A stretch of DNA of 64,000 nt from Leucobacter muris (GCF_004028235.1 NZ_CP035037.1:2108001-2172000), one strand, 5' to 3'; positions 37,702 through 46,026 are shown, counted from the stretch's first letter. Numbers and translations are program-made. The notes: generated by a model from the letters alone, not told the origin.

Positions 37702-38277
37702 ATGCCCAAGGACATCGACCGCGAAGCACGCCTGCAGGCCATCGCCGAGGCCACGATCCGCGTTGCGCGCAGCGCCGGCGCGAACGCCGTCACCATTCGG
37801 GCGGTCGCCCGCGAGCTCGGCGGGTCCACCACCCTCGTCACGAACTACCTGCCCTCGCGGGCAGAGCTCATCCTCAACGTGCTCGACCGCGCGAGCGCGC
37901 GCTGGCGCGCCGAGTACGAGGGCGCCGCCGACGGCCTCTCGCCGGTCGAGCGCTTCGAGGCGCTCGTCTCGTGGGAGCCCGAGCCCGACGAGGTCGAGCC
38001 CGTGCTGCGCGCCCTGATCCTCGAGATCGTGGCCAATGCCGAGACCGAACCCGCCCTGCGCGACGCCCTGCGCCGAGAATCTGAGGCGTACCGCACCGTG
38101 CTGCACCGCGCTGCCCGCGAGGCCGGCTACGCCGACCCCGCACTCGCGACCGAGCTGGGCTACCTGCTGCTGCGCGGCTCCTACTTCGCGAACGCCGAGG
38201 ATCCCGCCTACTGGCACGCGGCGCGCACCCGGGAGATCACGCTCTCGGCGCTGCGCGCCCTGCCGCGCGGACGCTGA
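37702..38277 (+). CDS. TetR-family regulator of the divergent catabolic operon
   Basis: A 191-residue regulator. The N-terminal helix-turn-helix spans about 10-55 (AIAEATIRVARSAGANAVTIRAVARELGG, then TTLVTNYLPSRAELI); the helical C-terminal part should bind the inducer. The divergent operon promoter has a 13-bp palindrome in its spacer, so this is most likely its repressor, released by the transported substrate or a metabolite. The ATG has no ribosome-binding site but a -10 box six bases upstream. Confidence 0.9.
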   Translation: MPKDIDREARLQAIAEATIRVARSAGANAVTIRAVARELGGSTTLVTNYLPSRAELILNVLDRASARWRAEYEGAADGLSPVERFEALVSWEPEPDEVEPVLRALILEIVANAETEPALRDALRRESEAYRTVLHRAAREAGYADPALATELGYLLLRGSYFANAEDPAYWHAARTREITLSALRALPRGR

Positions 38278-38310
38278 GCCGGCGCCCATCCCCGCGCCGC
38301 CCCGGGCTCC

Positions 38311-38334
38311 GATCCCGATCCCGATCCCGATCCC
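38311..38334. repeat. Tandem repeat (GATCCC)4
   Basis: Four perfect 6-bp units lie between the convergent tetR and DUF3237 copy 3 genes, just before the latter's stop codon. No strong terminator hairpin was seen in this 62-base gap. Confidence 0.75.
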
Positions 38335-38339
38335 GCGCA

Positions 38340-38867
38340 TCATCGCACCGCGAAGACCCTGATGCACACCTGCGGCTCGCCGGCCCCGCCCTCGCCGTCG
38401 CGGGCGAGGCCGATGAACTGGTGCTCGGCGAGCCAGCGATGCGCGGGGGCGTCGGTCTGGAATACCGGAGCCGTGCGGAAGTACAGGCCCGGGTCACTCT
38501 CGGGCACCGCCTCGCCGCGCTCCATGCGCGCCATCACCTCGTCGGTGGCGCGGAAGTAGCCGCGGTTGAGCACGTCGATCACGGCGCCGTCGTCGGCGCG
38601 GATGAGGTAGCGGGCCTCGAGCTGCGCGGTTCCCGAGCGCTCGACCGCCCAGTCGCCGCCGCCCGCGAGCACCTCTCCGTTCAAGCGGGGCCCGGTCACG
38701 CTGCCGCCCGAGATCGGAGTGAAGGTGAGCAGTTCGTCGGCCCCGCGGCCGATGCGCAGATCGGGATCGACCGTCGCGCGGATCTCGAAGACGTACTCGA
38801 GGGTCGGCGCCGGCAGTTCACCGGGGGCGCGGGCGGCTGCGGGCGCCGTTGCGGTTGCGGCGGTCAT
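38340..38867 (-). CDS. DUF3237 family protein (copy 3)
   Basis: A 175-residue protein of unknown function with an Ala-rich N-terminal extension, then PTLEYVFEIRATVDPDLRIG, FTPISGGSVTGPRLNG, LAGGGDWAVE, LEARYLIRADDGAVIDVLNRG, YFRTAPVFQT and HRWLAEHQFIGLAR. The ATG overlaps the stop of the CocE-type hydrolase gene by four bases. Every DUF3237 gene here is translationally coupled to a larger upstream gene. Confidence 0.85.
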   Translation of the reverse strand: MTAATATAPAAARAPGELPAPTLEYVFEIRATVDPDLRIGRGADELLTFTPISGGSVTGPRLNGEVLAGGGDWAVERSGTAQLEARYLIRADDGAVIDVLNRGYFRATDEVMARMERGEAVPESDPGLYFRTAPVFQTDAPAHRWLAEHQFIGLARDGEGGAGEPQVCIRVFAVR

Positions 38868-40644
38868 GCGAGTGCTCCTTCCAGCACGGGGATGTCGATG
38901 GCGAGGGCGTCGGCCCCGCCGATCACGATGGTCTGCGTGTTGGTGCGCATCCGCTCCCCCTCGGTCCAGGGGTCCGCACCCGTGCCGGGTTGCGGCAGGA
39001 ACTCCGGGTAGTCGCTGCTCGACACGTGCACCCGCAGTTGGTGACCGGCGCGCAGCCGATAGCCCACGTGGCCGAGGTCGATGGCGAGCGTCTCGGCACG
39101 CGTCGCGTCGCGCAGCTGCAGCTGACCGCGCGCGATCCTGAGCGCCGTGCCGTCGGGCGCCACGTCGAGCAGCCGCACGAAGCAGTCGGCGACGGGGCCG
39201 CTCGAGCGCAGCCGCACGCGCGCCTCGACCGGGCCCGCCAGATCGACGTCGCAGGGCTGCACCGGCGCCTCGAAGACGAGCACGTCGTCGCGGGCGCCGA
39301 TGGGCGCCTCGTCGGGCAGGTGCAGCAGGTACGAGAACGCGTCGGGCACGCTCGAGGGCACCGGGTCGGCGGGGTCGTGCCGCCAGCTCGCCTCGCCCGC
39401 CTCCGCCGGACGCTCGGCGGCGAGACCGCCCCGCGGCGTCGCGAAGCGCGTCTCGACGCGCACCCCGGCGGGCGGCCAGGCGTCGGCGATCCGCATCTCC
39501 CCCGCGTCCCCCTCGTCGCTGGCCGCCAGGTTCCAGCTCACCCGCGGCACATCGGCCGGCGAACCGTTGCCGCGCACGAACACCTCGAAGAAGGCGAGCG
39601 CCGGATCGAGCGTGCGGGGGAGCAGCGCACGGATCTGCGCCACGCTGCGCTGCTCGACCCGGTCGGCGGCGCGCTCGACCAGGCGGAAGCTCTCATGGTC
39701 GATCGGCTCGATGCGCAGGTAGTGGAGAGCATCCCAGTTCGGGTGCTCGCGGATCGTGTCGACGTCGGCCCACGAGAGCGGCGCGCAGTTGTCCCACCAG
39801 CCGATCGTGTGCAGCGCCGAAACGGAACGGCCCGCGAACGGGTCGCCCTGCGGGAAGCGCGGCAGGGTCACCGGGTGCGGCGCCCACTGATCGTAGGAGC
39901 GGGATCGCGAGCCGGCGTGCGCCATGAACGCCTCGGCCTGCGCCGCGAAGTCCCCGCGCGACCAGTCGGGCTCCCACAGCCAGGTGTCGGGCCCGTGGAA
40001 GTGGGTGAGCGGGTAGAGGTTGGTGATCGCCCACTCGACGGGACGCGTGCGATCGCCCGGGCGCCGGTGCACGGGCTCGCCCAACTGCGTGCCGGTCACC
40101 CGGGGGGGGCGATCGCCCTGAGCGCGGGATGGCCGCTCGCGGCCGCCGCCCACTGCGTGTAGCCGTAGTAGCTGTCGCCCCACATCGCGACGCGGCCGTT
40201 CGACCAGGGCTGCTGTACGATCCAGTCGAGGGTGTCGGAGCCGTCGCGCACCTCGTTCACGAAGAGCAGCGCCTCCCCCTCCGAGCGGAACTTGCCGCGC
40301 ACGTCCTGCGCCACCACCCGGTAGCCGTGCCGCGTGAAGTACTCGGCGATCAGCGGGATGAAGGTGTACTCGCCGCTCTTGTCGTAGGGCAGGCGGATCA
40401 GGATCGTGTCGCCGGGGGTCTCGTCGAGCGCGCCCGTCTGCGCGGCGCCCGTCTGCGCGGGGTCCGCGTCCGGCGCCGGCCGCTCCGCTCCCTCCGGCCG
40501 ATCCGCGTCCGTCGATCGCGAGCCCCCTGCCCGCGGCAGGTAGACGTCGGTCGCCAGGCGCACCCCGTCGCGCATGCGCACCCGCTCCTCGCGGGCGAGC
40601 TCGCTCACGGGCGCGGGGCCGAGGCGGTGGTACTGCGTCGTCAT
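38864..40644 (-). CDS. CocE/NonD-type alpha/beta hydrolase (X-Pro dipeptidyl-peptidase family), frameshifted
   Basis: Hydrolase for esters or acyl-amides. The N-terminal half has VRMRDGVRLATDVYLP, VVAQDVRGKFRSEG and the nucleophile elbow MWGDSYYGYTQ. After an alpha/beta domain the C-terminal jelly roll (VLVFEAPVQPCDVDLAGPVEARVRL... RLRAGHQLRVHVSSSDYPEF) is typical of the family. A G8 tract at 40102-40109 (plus strand) breaks the frame after LRAIAPPG. With six or nine bases the reading continues as RVTGTQLGEP, giving about 592 residues. AAGGAG lies four bases before the ATG. It has its own promoter, divergent from a tetR gene. Substrate unknown. Confidence 0.87.
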
Positions 40645-40831
40645 ATCACTCCTTCGGGATGGGGCTCCGGGTCTCGCCGCCGCGAGGGCGCCGGTCTCGC
40701 GAGAGCGTGCCCTTCTCGCGAACGGGTGCCTGCTCTCGCGCCCGGGATGCCTCCCCTCGCGACCACGGCACCCCTCGTCACGAGAGCATCCTCACGGCGA
40801 GACCGCCCTCCGGACCAGCCGGGTGAGAACC

Positions 40832-40869
40832 AAGGTAGGGGCGCTTCCGTAATTAGTCAAGTCCGACTA
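40832..40869 (-). promoter_or_regulatory. Promoter and operator of the hydrolase-DUF3237 operon
   Basis: Minus strand: -35 TTGACT (40855-40860), 17-base spacer, -10 TACCTT (40832-40837). A palindrome TAGTC/GACTA with a six-base spacer (40854-40869) overlaps the -35 box and lies between this operon and the divergent tetR, whose product is the likely ligand. Confidence 0.6.
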
Positions 40870-40959
40870 GACAATTTTTGTTCGCGGCGAGATCCCGCTA
40901 TTCTTCGGGGAGGCACCGCGGGCTTCGCGGCGCCCGCACTCACCCCGGGAGGAGCGCGC

Positions 40960-41529
40960 ATGGCACGCCCATCGGTCGCCGACGAGCGCCGCGAGCAGAT
41001 CATCGAGGCGACCCTGCGCACCATCTCCGAGCACGGCATCAGCGGCACCACGCTCGACCGCATCGCCGACGCGGCGGGCATGTCGCGCGGGCACGTGCGC
41101 CACTTCGTCGGCAACCGGGATCGCCTGCTGCTCGACACCGCGCGCGCCTTCTACGCCGACGAGAACGGGCGGCCCGCGATCCTGCCCGCCGCCGTCGCCA
41201 GCCTCGACGGCGCGCTCGACTACCTCTTCGGCACCGAGTTCGCGGCGTCCAGCTCGGAGAACGCGATCGTGCTCGCCTTCGTGGAGCTCGCGCGCTCCAC
41301 CCCCGAGATCGCCGAGGTGCTCGCCGCCGCCTACTCGTCGACGCGCGAGCGACTCGCCGCCTACATCGCCGAAGCGAAGCACGGCGCGCCGGAGGCGGCC
41401 CGCGACGCCGCCGCGCAGGGTGTGCTCTCCGCCGCCCTCGGCAACGTGTTCATCGGCGACTTCGACCGCGACGAGGGCCGCACGGCCCGCGCGCGCGCCG
41501 CGGTCGACGCGCTGCTCGCGGCACTCTAG
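40960..41529 (+). CDS. TetR-family regulator divergent from the CocE-type hydrolase
   Basis: A 189-residue regulator with the N-terminal helix-turn-helix ISEHGISGTTLDRIADAAGMSRGHVRHFVGNRDRL (about 25-60) of the TetR/BetI type, then a helical ligand domain. GGGAGGAG is well placed before ATG 40960; the longer open frame is spurious. It probably represses the divergent hydrolase operon through the palindrome at 40854-40869. Confidence 0.9.
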   Translation: MARPSVADERREQIIEATLRTISEHGISGTTLDRIADAAGMSRGHVRHFVGNRDRLLLDTARAFYADENGRPAILPAAVASLDGALDYLFGTEFAASSSENAIVLAFVELARSTPEIAEVLAAAYSSTRERLAAYIAEAKHGAPEAARDAAAQGVLSAALGNVFIGDFDRDEGRTARARAAVDALLAAL

Positions 41530-41601
41530 CGACCCGACCCGATCCGCGGCCCCGGCCGAGCCCCACCCGCCGCGCTCCAGCGACCCAACCCGATCCGCAG
41601 C
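41524..41601. repeat. Imperfect 27-bp direct repeat at the end of tetR
   Basis: 41524-41550 and 41575-41601 share about 24 of 27 bases, including the core ACCCGATCCGC. The first copy contains the tetR stop codon. The rest of the 180-base convergent gap shows no gene. Confidence 0.6.
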
Positions 41602-41709
41602 ACCGAAAGGCGGGTTTCGCATGCCTTCCCGGGCCGGCGCATGCGTTTTCCGCCTCTCGACGAGGTCGAGCCGTCGCGGGAGGTCCCCGCTCTCGCCGCC
41701 GGCTGCCGC

Positions 41710-42318
41710 CTAGCGCGCGGCGAGCCCGTCGATGAGGCGGGCGAACGCGGCGAAGGCGCGATCCGCGTCCCGGTCCCCCGCGGCGACCCCCATCGCGGCC
41801 TCGCGCATCGCGCCGACCAGCAGCGCGGCCACCGCGTCGGCGTCGACCGCGGGGTCGACCTCTCCCGCGGCCTGCGCGGCCTCGAGCGCCTCGCGGATCA
41901 TCACGATGCTCGCGCCCGAGCCGATGCCGCGCTCGGCGCCGTCGACGATGAGCGTGGGGCCCGACACGTTGTAGAAGTGGCCGATGCGGGGGTCGTCGGC
42001 CAGGTCGAACATGGCCCGGGCATGGGCGACGAGCCGCCCTCGCCAGTCGCTCGCCGCCGACACCGCGGCGCGGGTGCGCTCGACGAGCCCGTACCCGAGG
42101 CGGGCGTATGCGGCGCGCAGCAGCTCGTCGCGACCGCCGGGGAAGTAGGCGTAGACGGTGCCGCGCGACACCCCCGACTCGGCCGAGACCCGGTCAATCG
42201 TGGTGTCGGCGAGGCCGCTCTGACCGATGACGGCGAGCACGGCCTCGACGAGCTCTTCGCGGGTGCGCTGCTGCCGCCGCTCGCGCAGCGTGGAGGGTGC
42301 GGGGGTCGCGGACTGCAT
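41710..42318 (-). CDS. TetR-family regulator divergent from the kinase/aminotransferase genes
   Basis: A 202-residue regulator. Its helix-turn-helix is LADTTIDRVSAESGVSRGTVYAYFPGGRDELL (about 35-67), with TVYAYF typical of the family. It has a leaderless promoter and shares a 116-base control region with the kinase gene, where a perfect palindrome overlaps the kinase -10 box. It likely represses kinase and aminotransferase expression. Confidence 0.9.
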   Translation of the reverse strand: MQSATPAPSTLRERRQQRTREELVEAVLAVIGQSGLADTTIDRVSAESGVSRGTVYAYFPGGRDELLRAAYARLGYGLVERTRAAVSAASDWRGRLVAHARAMFDLADDPRIGHFYNVSGPTLIVDGAERGIGSGASIVMIREALEAAQAAGEVDPAVDADAVAALLVGAMREAAMGVAAGDRDADRAFAAFARLIDGLAAR

Positions 42319-42324
42319 CCCCTC

Positions 42325-42330
42325 AGTCTA
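42325..42330 (-). promoter_or_regulatory. -10 box TAGACT of tetR (leaderless)
   Basis: TAGACT on the minus strand ends six bases (GAGGGG) before ATG 42318, the recurrent leaderless geometry of this window, although GAGGGG could also act as a weak ribosome-binding site. Confidence 0.5.
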
Positions 42331-42347
42331 GGAGCAGAACCCCGCAC

Positions 42348-42385
42348 TTGTGTACTCCGAGTTCAGTTTCTATACTCAGCGTATA
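42348..42385 (+). promoter_or_regulatory. Promoter and operator of the kinase-aminotransferase operon
   Basis: -35 TTGTGT (42348-42353), 17-base spacer, -10 TATACT (42371-42376). The perfect palindrome TATAC/GTATA around TCAGC (42371-42385) covers the -10 box and start site, an arrangement expected for repression by the divergent TetR. Confidence 0.7.
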
Positions 42386-42434
42386 GCTTTCTGTCGAGGG
42401 CGCGAGCCCGACAGCCTCCGCCGGAAGGAACCGC

Positions 42435-43436
42435 ATGATCACCGTCGATCTCACCGCCGCCGCAGAGCTCGCGCGCGAAGCCCTCGCCGAGTACGACCTC
42501 GACCCCTCGGCCGAGCTCGCCCTGCTCAAGCAGCGCGAGAACTTCGTGTTCTCGCTCAGCGACGGCGGCACCGACTACGTGCTGCGCGTGCACCGCCGGG
42601 GCTACCACACCGACGACGAGCTCGGCTGCGAGCTCGACTTCGTGCGCGCGCTGCACGGCGAGGGCGTCGCGGTGCCCGACTTCGTCACGGCGCGCGACGG
42701 GCGCGGCTTCTGCGTGGTCGGGCGCGAGCACGCCGCCGGCGTCCACCAGGTCGACCTGCAGCACCTCATCCCGAACCGCGGCAGCTTCGGCGACGAGCGC
42801 ACGGCGGTCGCCGGCACCGCCGACCTCGACCCGGCCGACTTCGCCGAGCTCGGCCGACTCGCAGCCGAGGTGCACCGCGCCACCGAGCAGTCGGGCTACA
42901 CGATGGCGGTGCCCCGCGACGATTGGGATCTCGACGGGCTCGTCGGCCCGCAGCCCGCCTGGGGCGATCCGCTGCGGATCGAGGAGCTGCAGGGCGAGGA
43001 TCGCGAGGCCGTGGTCGCCGCGATCGGGCGGATTCGCGAGGTGCTCGGCGCGTACGGCACCCCCGAGCACCGCTTCGGCCCGATCCACGCCGACCTCACC
43101 CCCGAGAACGTGCTGCGCACGGCCGACGGCCTCGTGCTCATCGACTTCGACGACTTCGCCGCCGGGTGGCACCTCTTCGACCTCGCGACCGCGCTCTACT
43201 TCTTCACCCCGCACCCCCGCTACGGCGAGTACCGCGACGCCCTCTTCGCGGGGTACGAGTCGGTGCGCCCGCTCGACGCGGCCGACCACGAGGTGTTTCC
43301 CGCGATCCTGCTGGCCCGCGGCCTCACCTACCTCGGCTGGTCGGCCGATCGCCGCGGCGAGCCGACCGCCGAGTGGCACGCCACCACCGTGCTGCCGAAC
43401 ATCGTGCGCCTCTCGCGCGAGCTCGTGTCCGTCTGA
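42435..43436 (+). CDS. APH-fold small-molecule kinase (hydroxylysine/ethanolamine-kinase-like)
   Basis: Aminoglycoside-phosphotransferase-fold kinase of 333 residues. It shows the N-lobe Lys in ALLKQRENFVF, the catalytic loop FGPIHADLTPENVL with Asp and Asn, and the metal-binding DFDDFAAGWHLFDLA. It is followed 22 bases later by a class III aminotransferase of the phospho-lyase group. Related kinase and lyase modules occur together in hydroxylysine degradation, and as fused proteins in bacteria. I infer phosphorylation of an amino alcohol (hydroxylysine, ethanolamine or similar). Antibiotic modification is less likely in this context. Confidence 0.85.
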   Translation: MITVDLTAAAELAREALAEYDLDPSAELALLKQRENFVFSLSDGGTDYVLRVHRRGYHTDDELGCELDFVRALHGEGVAVPDFVTARDGRGFCVVGREHAAGVHQVDLQHLIPNRGSFGDERTAVAGTADLDPADFAELGRLAAEVHRATEQSGYTMAVPRDDWDLDGLVGPQPAWGDPLRIEELQGEDREAVVAAIGRIREVLGAYGTPEHRFGPIHADLTPENVLRTADGLVLIDFDDFAAGWHLFDLATALYFFTPHPRYGEYRDALFAGYESVRPLDAADHEVFPAILLARGLTYLGWSADRRGEPTAEWHATTVLPNIVRLSRELVSV

Positions 43437-43458
43437 CCCCACCATCAAGGAGCACCGC

Positions 43459-44727
43459 ATGACCTCGAACGTCGAACTCATCGAGCGCCGCAATCGCACC
43501 ATCGGCCCCTACTCGCCGCTGTTCTACACCGAGCCGCTGCAGTTCGTGTCGGCGAAGGGCGTCTGGTTCACCGAGGCGAGCGGCGACCGCTACCTCGACG
43601 GCTACAACAACGTGCCGCACGTGGGCCACTGCAACGAACGGGTCGTGTCGGCGCTGGCCCAGCAGGCCGCGACCCTCAACGTGCACACGCGCTACCTCAA
43701 CGAGCGAGTGATCGACTACTCCGAGCACCTGCTCTCGACCTTCGACACCGGCCTCGACCGCGTGTTCTTCGGCAACTCGGGATCCGAGGCCAACGAGCTG
43801 GCGATCCGCATCTCCCGCCAACTGACGGGCAGCACCGGCATGATCGTGTCCGATTACAGCTACCACGGCACCACGATCACGCTCGCGGGGCTCACCACGG
43901 GCCTGAAGACGGCGACGCCGCTCGACCCGAACGTGCGCGCGCTGCGGATCCCGGATCTGGATCGCGATCCGCGCCCCGAGGCGGAGGTGCTCGCGGAGAC
44001 GCTCGCCGATCTCAACGGGGCTATCGCCTCGCTGCAGGAGGCCGGCTACGGCGTGGCCGCCTGTCTCTTCGACCCCCTGTTCTCGACCGAGGGCATGCCC
44101 CGCCTACCCGAGGGGCTCGTGCAGGGCATCGTGTCGCGGGTGCGGGCCGCGGGCGGCATGGTGATCGCCGACGAGGTGCAGAGCGGCTTCGGCCGCACCG
44201 GCACCCACATGTGGGGCCACCAGTACGCCGGCATGGACGCCGACCTCGTGACCATGGGCAAGCCGATGGGCAACGGGCACCCGATGTCGGCGGTCGTGAC
44301 GAGCGAGGCCGTGCTCGACGCGTTCGGCTCGACCAACGAGTTCTTCAACACCTTCGCCGGCAACCCCGTGTCGGCGGCGGTCGGAGAGGCCGTGCTGATC
44401 GAGATGGCTGAGGAGGGCCTCATGGCCCGGGCGAAGACGCTCGGCGATGAGGCCGCGGCCCGCTTCCGCGGATTCGCCGACCAGTACGACTTCGTGCGCT
44501 CGGCGAAAGGCGTGGGCATGTTCCTCGGCCTCGACTTCGCGGTCGACGGCGAGCCCGCTCCGCAGCTCGCGAAGCAGGTCGTCGAGGCGATGAAGACCCG
44601 CAAGGTGCTCATCTCGCGCATCGGCCGCGACGAGAGCGTGCTGAAGGTGCGCCCGCCGCTCGCGTTCAGCGAGACGGAGCTGCCGATCCTGCTCGGCGCT
44701 CTCGAGGAGGCCCTCGCCGAGGTTTAG
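43459..44727 (+). CDS. Class III PLP enzyme, probable O-phospho-amine phospho-lyase
   Basis: A 422-residue PLP-dependent enzyme of the aminotransferase III fold. The N-terminal YNNVPHVGHCNERVV and RYLNERVIDYSEHLL, and MGKPMGNGHPMSAVV around the PLP Lys, match the ethanolamine-phosphate / phosphohydroxylysine phospho-lyase subgroup better than ordinary transaminases. FGNSGSEANELAIR and IADEVQSGFGRTG are the class III motifs. With the preceding kinase it would convert an amino alcohol to aldehyde, ammonia and phosphate. AAGGAG precedes the ATG. Confidence 0.85.
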   Translation: MTSNVELIERRNRTIGPYSPLFYTEPLQFVSAKGVWFTEASGDRYLDGYNNVPHVGHCNERVVSALAQQAATLNVHTRYLNERVIDYSEHLLSTFDTGLDRVFFGNSGSEANELAIRISRQLTGSTGMIVSDYSYHGTTITLAGLTTGLKTATPLDPNVRALRIPDLDRDPRPEAEVLAETLADLNGAIASLQEAGYGVAACLFDPLFSTEGMPRLPEGLVQGIVSRVRAAGGMVIADEVQSGFGRTGTHMWGHQYAGMDADLVTMGKPMGNGHPMSAVVTSEAVLDAFGSTNEFFNTFAGNPVSAAVGEAVLIEMAEEGLMARAKTLGDEAAARFRGFADQYDFVRSAKGVGMFLGLDFAVDGEPAPQLAKQVVEAMKTRKVLISRIGRDESVLKVRPPLAFSETELPILLGALEEALAEV

Positions 44728-44751
44728 GAGGTATCCTCTCGGCTAAAGGGT

Positions 44752-44774
44752 GTTGCATCAAAGGCGTTGCATCA
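44752..44774. repeat. Direct repeat GTTGCATCA upstream of the AraC gene
   Basis: GTTGCATCA occurs at 44752-44760 and 44766-44774, a 14-base period. Directly repeated sites are typical targets of AraC-family regulators, so this may be an autoregulatory site. Confidence 0.5.
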
Positions 44775-44848
44775 TGAGAAAGGTGACTGGCATGCCGACT
44801 GCAGAACAGTAGAACGCGTCTCGCGCAGAGACCCGGCCGACCCAGGTC

Positions 44849-45754
44849 GAGAGCCTCGGCGTGTTCCGCCGCATGATCTCGACCTCGTTCGTGCCGCTCG
44901 AGATCAGCGCGGAGCGCAGCGGCCCGTTCGCTGCGCGGCTGTGCTCGGCCGACGCCGACGACGTCGTGTTCACCGAGGTCGCGGCGAAGCCGCACCTCGT
45001 GGAGCGCACCCCCGAGACGATCGCGAACGGCGGCAGCGGCTACTACAAGGTGAGCCTGCTGCTGTCGGGCAGCAGCATCCTGGTGCAGGACGGCAAGGAG
45101 CTCGTGATGCGGCCCGGGGACCTCTCGGTGTACGACACGTCGCGGCCCTACTCGCTGCTGTTCGGCGAGGACTTCCGCAACCTCATCATGATGTTCCCGA
45201 AGGATCGGCTCGAGCTGCCGAGCGCGTTCACGGAGCAGCTGACCGCGGTCTCGCTCAGCCAGGAGCACCGGGGCGTCGCCCCCGTGATCACGGCGTTCCT
45301 ATCGCAGTTCCCCGCGCAGCTCGCCCACCTCTCGGACCCGGTGCGCGCGAAGCTCGCCCACACGAGTCTCGACCTCATGGGCACGCTCTTCTCGAGCATT
45401 CTCGACGCCGAGCCGGGCCAGCGCGATCCGCATCAGGTGCTGCTGCAGAAGATCTACAGCTACATCGATCTGCACCTGTCGTCGACGGATCTCTCGCCGG
45501 GCAGCATCGCAGCGGCCCACTACATCTCGACGCGGCACCTGCACTCGCTGTTCCGGCAGGCCGACACCACGGTGTCGACCTGGATCCGCGAGCGCCGTCT
45601 CGAACGCTGCCGCGCCGACCTGCTCGATCCCGTGCTCAGCGACCGCACGGTCTCGGCGATCGCCTCCCGCTGGGGCTTCACCGATGCCGCGCACTTCAGC
45701 CGCGTGTTCAAGTCGGCGTACGGCGTCTCGCCGAGCGATCTGCGGCGCGTCTAG
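44849..45754 (+). CDS. AraC-family transcriptional regulator with an upstream in-frame stop
   Basis: About 301 residues: an N-terminal cupin-like AraC-binding domain (GYYKVSLLLSGSSILVQDGKELVMRPGDLSVYDTSRPY) and a C-terminal double helix-turn-helix (AAAHYISTRHLHSLFRQADTTVSTWIRERRLERCR, then VSAIASRWGFTDAAHFSRVFKSAYGVSPSDLRR). The well-placed start (ATG 44792 with AAAGG eight bases upstream) reads MPTAEQ and then hits TAG at 44810 in the same frame. Expression therefore needs a later start, GTG 44849 (weak GAGAG) or ATG 44861, or the stop is a mutation or error. It may activate the flanking amine genes. Confidence 0.85.
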   Translation, partial: ESLGVFRRMISTSFVPLEISAERSGPFAARLCSADADDVVFTEVAAKPHLVERTPETIANGGSGYYKVSLLLSGSSILVQDGKELVMRPGDLSVYDTSRPYSLLFGEDFRNLIMMFPKDRLELPSAFTEQLTAVSLSQEHRGVAPVITAFLSQFPAQLAHLSDPVRAKLAHTSLDLMGTLFSSILDAEPGQRDPHQVLLQKIYSYIDLHLSSTDLSPGSIAAAHYISTRHLHSLFRQADTTVSTWIRERRLERCRADLLDPVLSDRTVSAIASRWGFTDAAHFSRVFKSAYGVSPSDLRRV

Positions 45755-45764
45755 CGCGCTCGCC

Positions 45765-45808
45765 CAGAGGCCTCCCCGAGCGGTTCCGACCGCCCGGGGA
45801 GGCCTCTG
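45765..45808 (+). terminator. Terminator of the AraC regulator gene
   Basis: A perfect 14-bp stem, CAGAGGCCTCCCCG and its complement, around a 16-base loop that can pair further (CGG/CCG). It begins 11 bases after the stop codon. Confidence 0.75.
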
Positions 45809-45952
45809 TCGCGCTCCCCTCCCCGCGGGTCGCGCGCTTCCGCCGCACCCCGCGCGGACCGGACCGAAACCGAGTCGTGATACTCGTTGACCGGTAGCGC
45901 ACGAAGGTTGTCGTAGGCGGTGCTCGCCGCACACCGAAGCCCTCCGACTCTC

Positions 45953-45971
45953 TACATTGAGAATCGTATTC
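45953..45971 (+). promoter_or_regulatory. Candidate -10 box and palindrome upstream of the moaF-like gene
   Basis: TACATT (45953-45958) is followed directly by the palindrome GAAT-CGT-ATTC (45961-45971), 56 bases before the ATG. The -35 region is unclear. AAAGGAG precedes the start codon. Confidence 0.4.
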
Positions 45972-46026
45972 CGGATACCGCGGCCTCCGCGGCCATTTCC
46001 GACTTCATCAAAGGAGACGAAGAAGA

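Noticed and set aside
730..38334. CRISPR array made of the short tandem repeats
   Set aside because: Units are 6-15 bp with no spacers between them, scattered over several gaps, and no cas gene is present.
42435..43436. Aminoglycoside resistance gene
   Set aside because: The APH fold is present, but pairing with a phospho-lyase-type PLP enzyme and a catabolic-style TetR promoter argues for amino-alcohol metabolism.
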